Assembly: GCF_007988885.1 (NCBI RefSeq)
Contig: NZ_BJUZ01000001.1
Location: 1,116,001 to 1,180,000, forward strand
Source of the DNA: Gluconobacter wancherniae NBRC 103581
GTDB lineage: Bacteria > Pseudomonadota > Alphaproteobacteria > Acetobacterales > Acetobacteraceae
Reading direction: 5' to 3'
DNA length: 64,000 nt
Positions 19,336 to 28,945 of this stretch are shown here, piece by piece. Every line of letters starts with the position of its first letter. Positions within the stretch are counted from its first letter, which is position 1. The translations under genes were made by a program, and so were the position numbers. Below the pieces are notes generated by a model. The model made no database searches, had not been told where the DNA came from, and worked only from the letters and a program-made list of their open reading frames with translations.

Positions 19336-19345
19336 TGTATATACA
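19336..19345. promoter_or_regulatory. HutC-type operator before hutU
   Basis: The perfect palindrome TGTATATACA lies within AATGTATATACAAG, 20 nt before the hutU start. It matches the known HutC operator pattern of other proteobacteria, and its place implies control of hutUH. Confidence 0.6.
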
Positions 19346-19365
19346 AGTACAGTCAAGGTGACGTC

Positions 19366-21051
19366 ATGAGCAATCCGACTTCGTCCCGCCTTTCCAATGA
19401 CCGTATCATCCGTGCGGCACATGGTCCAGAAATCACGGCAAAGAACTGGCAGGCAGAAGCCGCCATGCGCATGCTGATGAACAACCTCGACCCAGATGTC
19501 GCTGAAAAGCCATCCGAACTGGTTGTTTATGGAGGCATCGGTCGTGCTGCCCGCAATTGGGAATGCTACGACCAGATCGTTCAGAGCCTTCTTGATCTTG
19601 AATCGGATCAGACACTTCTGGTGCAGTCCGGGAAGCCGGTAGGTGTGTTCCGCACGCACGAGAACGCTCCCCGTGTGCTGATAGCGAATTCCAACCTTGT
19701 TCCGCACTGGGCTAACTGGGACAAATTCAATGAACTCGATCGTGCTGGCCTGATGATGTACGGCCAGATGACGGCTGGATCATGGATCTATATCGGTAGC
19801 CAGGGAATTGTTCAGGGGACCTATGAGACGTTCGTTGAAATGGGGCGTCAGTATTATGGAGGCGACCTGACCGGACGCTGGATCCTGACAGGCGGTCTAG
19901 GTGGCATGAGTGGTGCGCAGCCCTTGGCGGCAGTCATGGCGGGCGCCTCGATGCTTGCAGTGGAATGTGAGCCGGGCCGTATCGAGAAACGCCTGCAAAC
20001 GGGTTATCTTGATCGCCGCGCAAATACGCTGGACGAGGCTTTGGAAATCATTGATGCCGCATGTAAAAGCGGCAAACCTGTCTCCGTCGGACTGCTTGGC
20101 AATGCGGCAGAAGTCTTTCCCGAGCTTGTACGCCGCGGTATCCGCCCGGATGGCGTAACCGACCAGACTTCTGCACATGATCCACTAAACGGGTATCTGC
20201 CCGCTGGCTGGTCACTCGATCATGCCGAGAAGATGCGCATCACAGACCCGGCCACAGTGGAAAAAGCAGCAAAAGAGTCCATGAAGCTGCATGTTGAAGC
20301 CATGGTTGCATTCCATCGCATGGGAATTCCAACCTTTGATTACGGCAACAACATCCGTCAGATGGCCTTGGAAGTCGGCTGTGAGGAAGCCTTTGCGTTT
20401 CCAGGCTTCGTGCCAGCCTATATCCGCCCACTTTTCTGCAAGGGAATAGGACCATTCCGTTGGGCTGCGCTTTCAGGTGATCCTGAGGATATTTTCAAGA
20501 CAGATGCCAAAGTCAAGGAACTGCTGCCTGACGATAAGCACCTTCATAACTGGCTCGATATGGCACGTGAGAAAATCCATTTTCAGGGCCTGCCTTCACG
20601 CATCTGCTGGGTTGGCCTGGGCGACCGGCACCGCTTGGGGCTTGCGTTCAACGAGATGGTTGCCAGCGGAGAACTGAAAGCACCCATCGTGATCGGGCGC
20701 GATCATCTCGACAGTGGCTCGGTCGCGAGCCCAAATCGAGAGACCGAGGCGATGCGTGACGGCTCCGACGCCGTTTCCGACTGGCCGCTGCTTAATGCAT
20801 TGCTTAACACAGCATCCGGCGCGACCTGGGTGTCACTCCATCATGGCGGCGGCGTAGGCATGGGGTTCTCCCAGCATTCCGGGATGGTGATCGTTGCCGA
20901 TGGCACCGAGGATGCTACCAACAGACTTAAGCGTGTTCTGTGGAACGATCCGGCAACGGGCGTGATGCGCCATGCTGACGCTGGATACGATATCGCAATA
21001 GATTGTGCCCACGAGAAGGGTCTAGATCTTCCAATGGTTAAAAAGGCCTGA
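19366..21051 (+). CDS. hutU: Urocanate hydratase
   Basis: An NAD-dependent cytosolic enzyme that converts urocanate to imidazolonepropionate. Family landmarks are [33 protein letters not shown] (NAD contact), [30 protein letters not shown] and [18 protein letters not shown]. It has 561 residues, close to the usual 550-560. The stop overlaps the next start as TGATG, so hutU and hutH are translationally coupled. The HutC-type palindrome lies just upstream. Confidence 0.97.
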   Translation: MSNPTSSRLSNDRIIRAAHGPEITAKNWQAEAAMRMLMNNLDPDVAEKPSELVVYGGIGRAARNWECYDQIVQSLLDLESDQTLLVQSGKPVGVFRTHENAPRVLIANSNLVPHWANWDKFNELDRAGLMMYGQMTAGSWIYIGSQGIVQGTYETFVEMGRQYYGGDLTGRWILTGGLGGMSGAQPLAAVMAGASMLAVECEPGRIEKRLQTGYLDRRANTLDEALEIIDAACKSGKPVSVGLLGNAAEVFPELVRRGIRPDGVTDQTSAHDPLNGYLPAGWSLDHAEKMRITDPATVEKAAKESMKLHVEAMVAFHRMGIPTFDYGNNIRQMALEVGCEEAFAFPGFVPAYIRPLFCKGIGPFRWAALSGDPEDIFKTDAKVKELLPDDKHLHNWLDMAREKIHFQGLPSRICWVGLGDRHRLGLAFNEMVASGELKAPIVIGRDHLDSGSVASPNRETEAMRDGSDAVSDWPLLNALLNTASGATWVSLHHGGGVGMGFSQHSGMVIVADGTEDATNRLKRVLWNDPATGVMRHADAGYDIAIDCAHEKGLDLPMVKKA

Positions 21052-22604
21052 TGCACATGTCTGGTAATTTCATCCTCGACCCAGGCAAGCTTGATCTTCC
21101 TGCTCTTCGTCGTTTTGTATTTGACAGCCCCCGTGTGAGCCTCAGCCAGGACGCTAAAAACGTGCTTGCTGACGCTGCCCGATCGGTTGATCGCATCGTT
21201 GCCAGCGGAGCAGCGGTCTATGGCGTGAATACGGGCTTTGGAAAGCTGGCCAAGACACGCATCCCCGATGACAGGCTGCGCGATCTTCAGCGAAACCTCG
21301 TGCTTAGTCATGCAGCGGGGATCGGCCAGCCAATGCCAGACCGGGTCGTGCGACTGATCTTGCTTCTAAAGGCAAATGGCCTTAGCCGAGGATTTTCGGG
21401 CGTTCACCCAAGAGTAGTACAACTTCTGATCGATATGCTTGATCGCGGCGTGATCCCGGTCATTCCAGAAAAGGGCTCTGTCGGCGCCTCAGGTGATCTT
21501 GCGCCACTCGCCCATATGTCTGCGGTCGTTATCGGAGAGGGTGAGGCATTCTTTGAGGGTCAACGCATGTCCGGGGCCGCCGCACTGGAAGCCGCAGGCC
21601 TGGCACCGGTAGTACTGGGGCCAAAAGAAGGCCTGGCTTTATTGAATGGTACCCAGGCCTCCACAGCACTTGCTCTTGTTGCGCTGTTTGATGCCGAGCG
21701 TCTGTTTCAGGCAGCCCTCATCACAGGCTCCCTCACGCTGGATGCCGCGCGTGGAACAGACGCCCCCTTCGATCCCCGGCTGCATGCACTACGTGGACAG
21801 GTGGGGCAGATCGAATGTGCCGCTGTCTATCGCAAGCTGATGGAAGGCTCAGCCATCCGCGCATCTCATCGGATCGACGATGAACGCGTTCAGGATCCAT
21901 ACTGCCTGCGCTGTCAGCCTCAGGTCATGGGCGCCGCACTCGACAGCCTTCGACATGCAGCAAAAGTGCTGCTGATTGAAGCAAATGCCGTCTCCGACAA
22001 TCCAATTCATTTCCCCGATACCGACGAAATGATTTCTGGTGGCAATTTCCACGCCGAACCCGTGGCGATCGCTGCGGATCTTATGGCAATCGCAATTTCT
22101 GAAGTTGGAGCGATTGCAGAGCGTCGGCTGGCCCTGTTGGTGGACCCGAGTATGAGTGGGCTTCCTCCATTTCTCGTCAATGACAGTGGTGTCAATTCCG
22201 GCTTCATGATAGCTCAGGTAACGGCGGCAGCACTAGCTTCAGAAAACAAGACACTTGCCCATCCAGCATCCGTGGACAGTCTTCCCACATCGGCAAATCA
22301 GGAAGATCATGTATCGATGGCCACCTTTGCGGCACGTCGGGTGGGGGACATCAATGCCAATGTTCGGGTAATTATCGGGATTGAGTACCTGGCGGCCGTT
22401 CAGGGGCTGGATTTCCTAGCCCCTCTCGCATCTTCGGAGCCTCTGGCTCAGGTTGCACAAGTCCTGCGCGCAAAGGTACCATTTTTCGAGCAGGACAGAC
22501 TGTTCACGCCGGATATCGAGGCCGCAGATGCGCTCATTGCAGCAGGCTTACTGACGGATGCAGTATCCGAAACCCTGACGCTTCCTACCTTCGAGGCAGC
22601 ATGA
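21051..22604 (+). CDS. hutH: Histidine ammonia-lyase
   Basis: It removes ammonia from L-histidine to give trans-urocanate, the entry step of the pathway. The MIO cofactor forms from the Ala-Ser-Gly triad in [15 protein letters not shown] (residues 146-148). [20 protein letters not shown] and [11 protein letters not shown] are further signatures. It has 517 residues. The start overlaps the hutU stop by one base; the second ATG (21057) is an alternative. A truncated receptor gene begins at its 3' end. Confidence 0.97.
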   Translation: MHMSGNFILDPGKLDLPALRRFVFDSPRVSLSQDAKNVLADAARSVDRIVASGAAVYGVNTGFGKLAKTRIPDDRLRDLQRNLVLSHAAGIGQPMPDRVVRLILLLKANGLSRGFSGVHPRVVQLLIDMLDRGVIPVIPEKGSVGASGDLAPLAHMSAVVIGEGEAFFEGQRMSGAAALEAAGLAPVVLGPKEGLALLNGTQASTALALVALFDAERLFQAALITGSLTLDAARGTDAPFDPRLHALRGQVGQIECAAVYRKLMEGSAIRASHRIDDERVQDPYCLRCQPQVMGAALDSLRHAAKVLLIEANAVSDNPIHFPDTDEMISGGNFHAEPVAIAADLMAIAISEVGAIAERRLALLVDPSMSGLPPFLVNDSGVNSGFMIAQVTAAALASENKTLAHPASVDSLPTSANQEDHVSMATFAARRVGDINANVRVIIGIEYLAAVQGLDFLAPLASSEPLAQVAQVLRAKVPFFEQDRLFTPDIEAADALIAAGLLTDAVSETLTLPTFEAA

Positions 22605-23847
22605 GTGATGACGGTGCGTTCAGTAGTTTTTCCACGACAGCGCGCCGTCGCCTGCCAGCGCTTTTCGCAGATTATCTGGGTGGGCTCAAGGCCCATATCG
22701 TCCTAAGCGATCGCCTGACATGGGATACCAGCGCTTACGGACATGGCGAAACCACCCAGTCAACATGGACAACGCCATATTACCCGTCCCCCAATGTTTC
22801 TCCACTCTCTGAGCTTCGTAAGGCTCCCGGTATTCGACGCTTCGGTGTCCTGTCTCAGGTGCACTATGACATTGCCCATAACCAGCTCGGAGCAGGTGTA
22901 TGGTATGAGAACAACAGCTATCAGTCTCCCGAATACGATTTTCAGATGCCTAACATCGTCAATGGGAAGCTGACAGAACCTCTACCGAACCCCCTGAACT
23001 ATTGGACCAACCCTTTCGCCAAGATATACAATCAGGATTACAGCACGAACTGTTCTTCGATATTTCGGAGAATGTTCACACCTATGCCCAGCGCGGGTAC
23101 AAACTTTGTGCCTCTCCATTTGCCGTAACACAGACTGCATTTGATCAGGGACGTTCCTCTTTCCGTCCTGAAACAGACTGGACCTACGCTGCAGGCTACC
23201 GCTACTCAAGCCAGTTCGCAGGCGTTTCAGTCTACGGATATCGCACAAACTTTAATAACCGGCTCCAGCAGATCACATCAGGTTCGGCTGTCAATCCGAT
23301 CTCAACTGTCGCAAACGTTGGCGGTGTCACTATGAACGGCGTGGATGCGGCTCTGACCGTTATGCCAATCCGTAATCTGACATTTACCAATAGCTTCAGC
23401 TACGATCACGCAACATACGATCAGAACCTTACAGAAGCAGGCACCGTCTATCACACAAAGGGTGCACAGATCGTCAATTACCCGCGGTTTATGTACAAAA
23501 CCCGGCTTTCATATGCTTGGAAAGGCATGACTGCCTATATAGATGCGAATTTTAACAGCCACCGTAATTATAGTTACGTCGGAGATGTAAAGGTTCCATC
23601 ATACTGGTTGGCGAACCTTGGCTTGCAGTACAACCTGAGCAAGCTTACTTACGTGAAAAAACACACCGGAGGCGTTAAAGACATTACGCTCTCGTTTAGT
23701 GTAACAAATCTTCAAAACACTCATTACATTTCCACAATGGGTGAAAATGGAAATCCGGTCAGTATAGGGCAGGGCGCTCTAGCGTATCAGTCATTCCTGA
23801 TTGGAGCACCCCGTATGTTCTTTGGATCAGTAAGCGCCAATTTCTAA
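22601..23847 (+). pseudogene. Truncated, frameshifted TonB-dependent receptor
   Basis: The C-terminal beta-barrel part of an outer-membrane TonB-dependent receptor. The first frame (to about 23040) reads AHIVLSDRLTWDTSAYGH, TTPYYPSPNVSPLSELR and GVLSQVHYDIAHNQLGAGVW; a shift near 23040-23060 leads to FFDISENVHTYAQRGY and then to ETDWTYAAGYRYSSQFAGV, with a typical barrel end GAPRMFFGSVSANF. The signal peptide, TonB box and plug domain are missing: the 5' part has been deleted up to the end of hutH. Before decay it may have imported a hut-related substrate; that is inference from position. A strong terminator follows. Confidence 0.85.
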
Positions 23848-23851
23848 TGAA

Positions 23852-23892
23852 AATTCCACCTCATCATTTCTGAAAATTGATGAGGTGGAATT
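23852..23892 (+). terminator. Strong hairpin after the receptor remnant
   Basis: Fifteen-bp perfect arms AATTCCACCTCATCA and TGATGAGGTGGAATT around an 11-nt loop, 5 nt after the stop. An AT-rich stretch follows. It probably ends the hutUH transcript. Confidence 0.75.
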
Positions 23893-24024
23893 GATAATAT
23901 TGTAAAATAACTCCTTATTGATCTAATATTAAAAAATAAATTATCATTCGGAATATTCTCCCGATACTTATTTTTTAATAATCGAATCGCATATGAAACC
24001 TGTTTTTTCTAAAGGTTACATATT

Positions 24025-24464
24025 ATGAAGATTATTCATACTCTATTACTATGTTGTGCACTTGTTCAACTGGATGGCTGCGCCACAATTTTGGAGGGAA
24101 CAAAGCAGACCATCGAGATCAACAGCGAACCTGCAGGCGCACTTTGTGATATGCATCGCGCAGGTAGGTTGATGGCTAATTTCTACACACCGGGCACTTT
24201 TACAGTCGGAAAAGCCATAATAATCTCGTAGTAAGATGTCAAAAACCGCATTATTCTCCAGTAACTGGGATGGACGAGCGTCATTTTAATGAATGGATAT
24301 TTGGGAATATTATTTTCGGAGGCGGAATATGTGAAATTGTAGATCTTACTACTGCGTCAGACGAATTATATAGCGAGTCCATACATATAATGCTTCCCGA
24401 AAACAATCCCCACAACAAGACAATTGATAGCACCTATCAGACCATAAATTTCGAAGCTAATTAG
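24025..24464 (+). pseudogene. Frameshifted outer-membrane lipoprotein
   Basis: The first frame gives a lipoprotein signal with lipobox LDGC (cleavage before Cys19) and then ATILEGTKQTIEINSEPAGALC, ending at a stop at 24229-24231. One frame over, starting at the AAAA run near 24202, the sequence continues as SHNNLVVRCQKPHYSP and HFNEWIFGNIIFGGGI to 24464. Together they match the pattern of small lipoproteins with a GCATIxxGT start and a WxxGNIxFGG middle. One indel in the A-run separates the halves. It could also be phase variation or a sequencing error. Confidence 0.65.
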
Positions 24465-24710
24465 TTTCTATAAAGAGGTTGGTTCAATGAATATTACTCC
24501 AACCCCTTTATATATTTAGATTGAATCGAAGGTAATAACGACGAATTTTCGCTTGCAGAAAATATTCTTTCACAAAATTTCCAGAGTTAACCCAATAGCG
24601 TGATCTCTCTCAAAAAGAGATCTTTTTCCTGATTTTAACCATCATTTTAGAAATATAATTACCAAATAAATAGACAAATAGAAATAAATGACCTTATAAG
24701 ACCCGTTGCC

Positions 24711-26069
24711 GTGCTCCGGATTATCAACCGGACCCTTCACCTATGCGTAGGGATCGTTTTTTTCATGTCATCCTGTCTGGAAGTTTCTCGTGCTTCCCTG
24801 AGCCTTTCGCAACTTCGCATTCTGGCTCTCGCCTCTCTTGGGGGAGCGCTGGAATTTTACGATTTTGTCATTTTTGCTTTTCTGGCCAAGCTTATTGCTG
24901 CTCATTTCTTTCCAGCCAGTCAGGCAGAGTGGCTCCGTCAGGCCGAAGCATTTGGCCTGTTTGGCGCTGGATACCTCGCGCGCCCTCTGGGCGGTATCGT
25001 GATGGCACATTTTGGTGATACGTCCGGCCGAAAAAAAATTTTTACGCTCAGCGTGCTGCTCATGGCAGTTCCCACACTAATGATGGGCCTGCTTCCAAGC
25101 TATCAAACACTTGGAGTAAGCGCGCCCCTGATCCTGCTTCTCCTGCGCATCATGCAAGGCGCAGCAATCGGGGGGGAAGCTCCGGGAGGATGGGTATTTG
25201 TTTCTGAACACGCACCACGAGGACGTATAGGTCTTGCAACGGGCCTGCTCACCGGAGGCCTAACAGGAGGCATCTTTCTCGGGTCCGTCGTCATTCTGAC
25301 AATGCATTCAATTATGAAGCCGGACGACGTTGCCGCCTGGGGATGGCGTATTCCCTTTATTTTGGGAGGTATTTTTGGCTTTGCGGCTATGTTTCTGCGC
25401 CGCTGGCTCGATGAAACCCCCATTTTTCGTGAAATGCAGGAAAAGGCTAAAACTGCATCTACCCTGCCGGCCAAAATCCTTATTAGGGATCATCGGCGTA
25501 GCATTCTGTGCTCGATGATGATGACATGGACGCTTACCGCTGCAATCGTGGTCCTTATTCTAATGATGCCCCCGATGATGCAGACACTCCACAATATTTC
25601 GTCTTCTGAAACGATGCTGGCCAGCCTCGCCGCAACGTTGTGCCTGACACTTTCGGTCGTGGCTGCCAGTGCCTTGACTGATACTGTGTCACTGAAAACA
25701 CTCAGCGCCATATGTGGGGTAGGGCTGGCCATTGGCGCAATGGGTCTTTACAGCGTTTCACCGCTATTTCCACATACACTAGTATTCTGGGCGGCCTTCA
25801 GTGGGTTGTGTTGTGGGTTTGTAGGGTTGGTACCTATCGGAATGCTCCGTGCTTTTCCTGCAATGGTACGTTTTTCAGGCGTTTCTCTGTCTTATAATAT
25901 CTCATATGCCGTATTCGGTGGCCTGACCCCGGCCATAATATCAACCCTGACTCCCCAGACACCTGTCGCACCAGCGATTTACGTCGCCTTTACCGCTATC
26001 ATCGGCTGTATTGCTCTGTATTTTTCACCCACGGAAGATAGTGCTTCCCGAAAAAACAAGGTCAGGTAA
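24711..26069 (+). CDS. MFS transporter, metabolite:proton symporter type
   Basis: A 12-helix transporter of the major facilitator superfamily, metabolite:H+ symporter branch (as in ProP, KgtP and ShiA). ASLGGALEFYDFVIFAF in helix 1 and YLARPLGGIVMAHFGDTSGRKK in the loop 2-3 motif are hallmarks of that branch. It has up to 452 residues from GTG 24711; the ATG at 24765 (MSSCLEV) is a possible later start. The substrate cannot be told, but members move carboxylates or amino acids. It stands alone, with a terminator right at its 3' end. Confidence 0.85.
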   Translation: MLRIINRTLHLCVGIVFFMSSCLEVSRASLSLSQLRILALASLGGALEFYDFVIFAFLAKLIAAHFFPASQAEWLRQAEAFGLFGAGYLARPLGGIVMAHFGDTSGRKKIFTLSVLLMAVPTLMMGLLPSYQTLGVSAPLILLLLRIMQGAAIGGEAPGGWVFVSEHAPRGRIGLATGLLTGGLTGGIFLGSVVILTMHSIMKPDDVAAWGWRIPFILGGIFGFAAMFLRRWLDETPIFREMQEKAKTASTLPAKILIRDHRRSILCSMMMTWTLTAAIVVLILMMPPMMQTLHNISSSETMLASLAATLCLTLSVVAASALTDTVSLKTLSAICGVGLAIGAMGLYSVSPLFPHTLVFWAAFSGLCCGFVGLVPIGMLRAFPAMVRFSGVSLSYNISYAVFGGLTPAIISTLTPQTPVAPAIYVAFTAIIGCIALYFSPTEDSASRKNKVR

Positions 26070-26090
26070 CCTGCACTGATTACCTGACCT
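26059..26090 (+). terminator. Terminator of the MFS transporter gene
   Basis: Eleven-bp perfect arms AGGTCAGGTAA and TTACCTGACCT around a 10-nt loop. The left arm contains the stop codon of the transporter. CTATAT follows. Confidence 0.65.
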
Positions 26091-26211
26091 CTATATCACA
26101 AACTATAAGGCCCAGACTGGAGACAATAAGATTACCATGATTCCTTTAGGGCCAACAAAACCAGGCGCCGCCAGACGCAATGCATAGGAGATGCCTCACT
26201 TGATGGGCGTA

Positions 26212-27444
26212 TCAGGACGGAGCAAACCCTTGTGTACCAACCTGAAGAACGAAGAGGGAATTCGCAGCGCACATGAAAAGGTGATCCCGCTTTGGACCGC
26301 CAAATGTCAGATTTGAGCATCCTTGAGGAAGGCGCAGCCTACCGATCAGCTTCCCAGCCGGATTAAAGACAAACACACCACACAGGCCGAGCGGACCTGA
26401 CGCGCCGCACCAAAGATTTCCAAATACGTCCACACGAATGCCGTCAGGGTTCATCTGCACGCCATTCAGCCGCATATCTGCAAAAACCTGCCCCGGCCCA
26501 AGTGTCGAACCATTCACGTCATATACATGAATCGCCTGATCTCCCCCAATGCTCTGACCCGGACCTTTGGGCGTCGAGACAATATAGAGTTTTTTGTAAT
26601 CAGGAGAAAAGCAGAGGCCATTCGGATCATGAAGGTCCACCTCCTGCAATACAGCCTTGACGCTTCCATCAGGATCAATCCGAAAAACATGGTCAGATTG
26701 ACGTTTTGTTCCCCCGATTTCTCCGATCAGTTCACGCCCTATGTTCCAGCGCAGACGACCGTCACGGTTCGCAGGCCCTCCAGGCGCATCTGCATGGCCC
26801 TCGGTAATGTTGTCGCCATATCCTGGGTCGGTAAACCACAGACTTCCGTCCGGGTGAGGGACGATATCGTTTGGTGAGTTCAAACCTTTCCCATCAAAAC
26901 TGTCCGCAAGAACCTTCACGCTGCCATCGTGTTCCCAGCGTACAACCCGCCGGAAAAAATCTTCGCAAACGACCAGTCGGCCGTCAAAATCAAAGCAGTT
27001 ACCGTTGGCTGCATACCCCTCAGGGCGAAACTGGGTGATTTCCCCTGTTTCCCAGATGTAGCGAAGTGCCTTGGACTGAATAACGTCGCTCAAAACCAAA
27101 AAACGGCCTTCACTGCTCCATGCTGGCCCCTCCAGCCAACCTCCCTGGTCCCACAAACGACGAATTGGCGCCGCAAAATATGTTAGATCATGAAATGACG
27201 GATCAAGAACAATGACGTCCGGGTCCGGAAGATAAGCCGGAGGCGCCCCAGCGCCCCACTGTCGCGCGGGCTGACTCACGACACTCGCTGGCGAAACACT
27301 GCCAGACGGTGTCGCAGTTGCAGCCGCAGAAGCATTCCGGCGCATCAGACAGGCGAAACCAAAACCAGTAGCAATCGCGGCTCTTCTGGAGAGTACCAGA
27401 GGAGAGACCTCTGCATCGTCAAAGAGCGGCATCTGAGCAGACAT
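26212..27444 (-). CDS. Exported SMP-30/gluconolactonase-family protein
   Basis: A six-bladed propeller lactonase-type protein. The N-terminus has a twin-arginine signal (LSRRAAIATGFGFACLM), so it is probably Tat-exported to the periplasm. Core landmarks are EGPAWSSEGRFLVLSDV, NGNCFDFDGRLVVCED, LNSPNDIVPHPDGSLWFTDP and DPNGLCFSPDYKKLYIV, with the acidic and Asn metal ligands of gluconolactonases. The start at ATG 27444 (MSAQMP) has GGAG nine bases upstream; ATG 27453 and a longer frame to 27531 are open too. A sugar lactone is the likely substrate, in keeping with periplasmic sugar oxidation in acetic acid bacteria. Confidence 0.82.
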   Translation of the reverse strand: MSAQMPLFDDAEVSPLVLSRRAAIATGFGFACLMRRNASAAATATPSGSVSPASVVSQPARQWGAGAPPAYLPDPDVIVLDPSFHDLTYFAAPIRRLWDQGGWLEGPAWSSEGRFLVLSDVIQSKALRYIWETGEITQFRPEGYAANGNCFDFDGRLVVCEDFFRRVVRWEHDGSVKVLADSFDGKGLNSPNDIVPHPDGSLWFTDPGYGDNITEGHADAPGGPANRDGRLRWNIGRELIGEIGGTKRQSDHVFRIDPDGSVKAVLQEVDLHDPNGLCFSPDYKKLYIVSTPKGPGQSIGGDQAIHVYDVNGSTLGPGQVFADMRLNGVQMNPDGIRVDVFGNLWCGASGPLGLCGVFVFNPAGKLIGRLRLPQGCSNLTFGGPKRDHLFMCAANSLFVLQVGTQGFAPS

Positions 27445-27552
27445 TGTAATCATCTCCGGAGGTAGGCCTCCCCAATTTGCATCTCCCTTTTTCGGAAGCA
27501 AAATCAATATCGTGTCACTGACTGCGAACAAAAAAATGAACCACAGAGCAGC

Positions 27553-27789
27553 TTACTTTCCCCCACAATCCACCGTGAGTTTCATCCTGTTTTTACCGTC
27601 ATCAATCGCAATCGGGGTGTACCCTGCCGGACAGAACTTACGCGCCTTCTCAGCACATTGATGGATGGTATCCGTGTTTTTACAGTCAACCACCCGATAA
27701 ACTCCGCCACCCGGGCGTAGGGATGTCTGATACCCCGCACAAGCAGAACACAAAACGAGTAGCGAAAGTGACAGATACCGCACCAACAT
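27553..27789 (-). CDS. Small lipoprotein
   Basis: A 78-residue protein with a lipoprotein signal, LSLSLLVLCSAC, cleaved before Cys17. The mature part has four further cysteines (VDCKNTD, HQCAEK, KFCPAGYTP, TVDCGGK), which suggests two disulfides. The CPxGYxPI stretch recalls small surface lipoproteins of unknown role. I do not recognise a named family. It sits between the SMP-30 gene and the second formylglutamate hydrolase gene, on the same strand. Confidence 0.6.
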   Translation of the reverse strand: MLVRYLSLSLLVLCSACAGYQTSLRPGGGVYRVVDCKNTDTIHQCAEKARKFCPAGYTPIAIDDGKNRMKLTVDCGGK

Positions 27790-27865
27790 GAAAAAATCCC
27801 TGAAACAACGTCTCTGATTACCCTACGGAGACTAACGTGATGTTGACAGGAGATTTTTCGACTTC

Positions 27866-28714
27866 TCAGATTTTCTCCGAAAAAGCGAATGCAAGATCTC
27901 CCATAATGTGCGTCAGATCTTCTCGTACTTTTATAAACATGCGGCTCGGTTCAAGCGTAGCTGTGTTCATATATAGGGAGCGACACAGCTCAATCTGGAT
28001 GGCATGCACGCCTTGCAGTGGGCGTCCATAGTTACGTGTGATGTATCCACCCGCATAAGGTACGTTTCTCTGCGTGCTATATCCCCGCGAATGGAAATTT
28101 TCTTCAAGAAATCCAATAATTTTGGATGAGCAGGAGTGTCCGTGCGCATCTCCAAAGACTACATTACACTCTCTGTATTGTTCCAGACGCGGCATTGAAT
28201 GCACGTCAACAAGTAGCGCATAGCCGAACTTTGTTTTCACATCAAAGATTAATTCTGACAGGGCTTGGTGATAGGGAAGCCAGCATGAAGAAATGCGACG
28301 TTCCACTTCTTCTGGAGCAAGACAATGCGAATAGATCGCACGCCCCTGAGACGCACATCGCGGGATAACACCGAACCCGGCACGAACTTTCGGCGTACGA
28401 AGCAGAGCAGTTGAGGGCAGGGGCGGCTTAAACATCCTCGCGTCCAGTTCTCGCCTGTCACGATTGACGTCACACCAGACCCGGGGAAAAGCGGCACGCA
28501 GAAACGTAGCGCCAATTTCAGGGGCTGCATCGAACAACTTATCAACAAAGCGATCTTCTGCTTTCTGAAGATCGTGAATCGACAAGCGAGCCGCTTGAAG
28601 AAAATCTGTGGGATAATCCTGCCCCGAATGTGGAGAGGAAACTATAAGAGGAACAGCCGTTTTCTCAGGAAAAGATAGTAGATACGGGGGGTTGGAAGAT
28701 TGAAAAGACATCAC
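27866..28714 (-). CDS. N-formylglutamate amidohydrolase-family protein (second HutG-like)
   Basis: A 282-residue member of the same family as HutG. VSSPHSGQDYP, AEDRFVDKLFDAAP, VWCDVNRDRRELDARMF, LVDVHSMP and GGYITRNYGRPLQGVHAIQIE align with the HutG landmarks. It is more distant from the hutG at 14.9 kb than a recent duplicate would be. It probably hydrolyses formylglutamate or a related N-acyl amino acid. The gene ends just before the tRNA-Val used by the integrated element and has no obvious operon partner. Confidence 0.85.
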   Translation of the reverse strand: MMSFQSSNPPYLLSFPEKTAVPLIVSSPHSGQDYPTDFLQAARLSIHDLQKAEDRFVDKLFDAAPEIGATFLRAAFPRVWCDVNRDRRELDARMFKPPLPSTALLRTPKVRAGFGVIPRCASQGRAIYSHCLAPEEVERRISSCWLPYHQALSELIFDVKTKFGYALLVDVHSMPRLEQYRECNVVFGDAHGHSCSSKIIGFLEENFHSRGYSTQRNVPYAGGYITRNYGRPLQGVHAIQIELCRSLYMNTATLEPSRMFIKVREDLTHIMGDLAFAFSEKI

Positions 28715-28790
28715 CTGAATGCATTTTTTTCATTTTTATGGGTTGTCAGCCCCATCGAACGTCGGTAAACAGCGCCTCACCGGACCGGAT

Positions 28791-28865
28791 GGGCGCATAG
28801 CTCAGCGGTAGAGCACTACCTTGACATGGTAGGGGTCACAGGTTCAATCCCTGTTGCGCCCACCA
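28791..28865 (+). tRNA. tRNA-Val (GAC), attachment target
   Basis: A 75-nt cloverleaf with encoded CCA. Acceptor GGGCGCA pairs with TGCGCCC, the anticodon stem is CTACC/GGTAG and the loop TTGACAT (anticodon GAC). Its last 45 nt recur exactly at 46397-46441, so it is the attachment site of the integrated element. The body differs from the CAC isoacceptor at 10725 mainly in the anticodon arm. Confidence 0.96.
28821..28865. repeat. attL: 3' half of tRNA-Val
   Basis: These 45 bp (from the anticodon loop TTGACAT to CCA) are identical to 46397-46441. After one mismatch, TCGGTCCGG also matches on both sides. Confidence 0.9.
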
Positions 28866-28875
28866 CTCGGTCCGG

Positions 28876-28896
28876 CAGAAAACCAACGGTTTTCTG
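28876..28896. terminator. Hairpin between tRNA-Val and integrase
   Basis: Nine-bp perfect arms CAGAAAACC and GGTTTTCTG around AAC. It sits just after attL and could stop transcription from the tRNA into the integrase gene, or the reverse. Confidence 0.5.
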
Positions 28897-28945
28897 AGAC
28901 TTATGCATTGGACTGCCATCCTTTGCTGTTGAGTCTAACACGCTA

